Source of the DNA: Anaeromyxobacter dehalogenans
GTDB taxonomy: Bacteria > Myxococcota_A > UBA9042 > DTJE01
DNA length: 5,260 nucleotides
Direction: 5' to 3'
Assembly (NCBI GenBank): GCA_020722625.1
Contig: DYKK01000246.1
Coordinates: forward strand, 1-5,260
This document shows positions 5,126 to 5,260 of the stretch, piece by piece (within the stretch, counting starts at the first letter, position 1; the number at the start of each line of letters is the position of its first letter). Under the pieces are notes generated by a model. It was not told where the DNA came from, did no database searches, and saw nothing but the letters and a program-made list of their open reading frames with translations. The translations under genes were made by a program, and so were the position numbers.

Positions 5126-5260
5126 GGATGCCCGGCCCGGTTCTGCATGGCGCCCTCCGGCCTCCTGTGCTCGCGGGTTCTCCTGGGGTCCGATGGCCCT
5201 CGGCCGGCCTCGACCGTCAAGGCCAGGCCGCGCTTCGCGCGGTCGCCCGCGGCGAGCCTT
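5126..5260. other. Edge sequence without a supported gene
   Basis: Several frames stay open to the window edge, as expected at this GC content, and none carries a recognisable domain. A minus-strand frame with a TGA at 5219-5217 could be the last codons of a gene lying outside the window. A hairpin CCGCGC-TTC-GCGCGG lies at 5228-5242 without a T-run. Confidence 0.4.

Noticed and set aside
5226..5244. Hairpin CCGCGC-TTC-GCGCGG at the right edge
   Set aside because: The stem is perfect over 6 bp but has no T-run and no assigned gene to terminate.
5217..5260. Possible 3' end of a minus-strand gene entering from the right edge
   Set aside because: Only about 14 codons are visible (ending SAAWP) with no recognisable motif, so it cannot be told from chance.

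Overview
This window is a very GC-rich bacterial segment that codes almost entirely for exported proteins. Its protein repertoire points to a large-genome deltaproteobacterial lineage, most likely Myxococcota or a relative. The evidence is a C-terminal Gly/Cys plus membrane plus Arg tail of the MYXO-CTERM type, EGF-like and slime-mold-type Cys-rich repeats, acidic D/E/P/A linkers behind lipoprotein signals, and a CotH-family kinase. This placement is inferred from protein style; there is no rRNA or core marker gene to confirm it.

Layout. (1) Positions 1-1755 (+): the 3' part of a multidomain surface protein. It has a DNRLRE-type beta module, a calcium-binding EGF-like domain, laminin/EGF-like Cys-rich units, CDDGxxCT (slime-mold) repeats, an acidic linker with three 15-residue tandem repeats, and a MYXO-CTERM-like sorting tail. 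(2) Positions 1752-2867 (+): a probable lipoprotein with an acidic linker and a C-terminal lamin-tail domain (LTD). Its ATG overlaps the upstream TGA, but the true start is uncertain because the lipobox would sit about 90 residues in and the first 170 bases hold two dyads and look non-coding. (3) Positions 2868-3236: an intergenic gap with a composite repeat (copy A), a promoter-like pair and a strong ribosome-binding site. (4) Positions 3237-4607 (+): a CotH-family protein kinase with a probable lipoprotein signal. (5) Positions 4831-4433 (-): a putative short exported protein gene, convergent with and overlapping the CotH gene, with its own ribosome-binding site and promoter-like element. 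(6) Positions 4995-5125 (-): copy B of the repeat, inverted relative to copy A. (7) Positions 5126-5260: edge sequence with no supported gene.

How the parts fit. LTD and CotH domains often occur in one polypeptide; here they are in neighbouring envelope proteins, which suggests they act together at the cell surface, though this is inference. The most unusual feature is the pair of related composite repeats. Each lies upstream of a predicted exported-protein gene in the same relative orientation. Each is followed by a promoter-like element that shares an almost identical stretch around its -10 (TATCCTGGCGGGGTG and TATCCTGCGGGGTG). This could be a mobile or dispersed intergenic element, or a shared regulatory leader.
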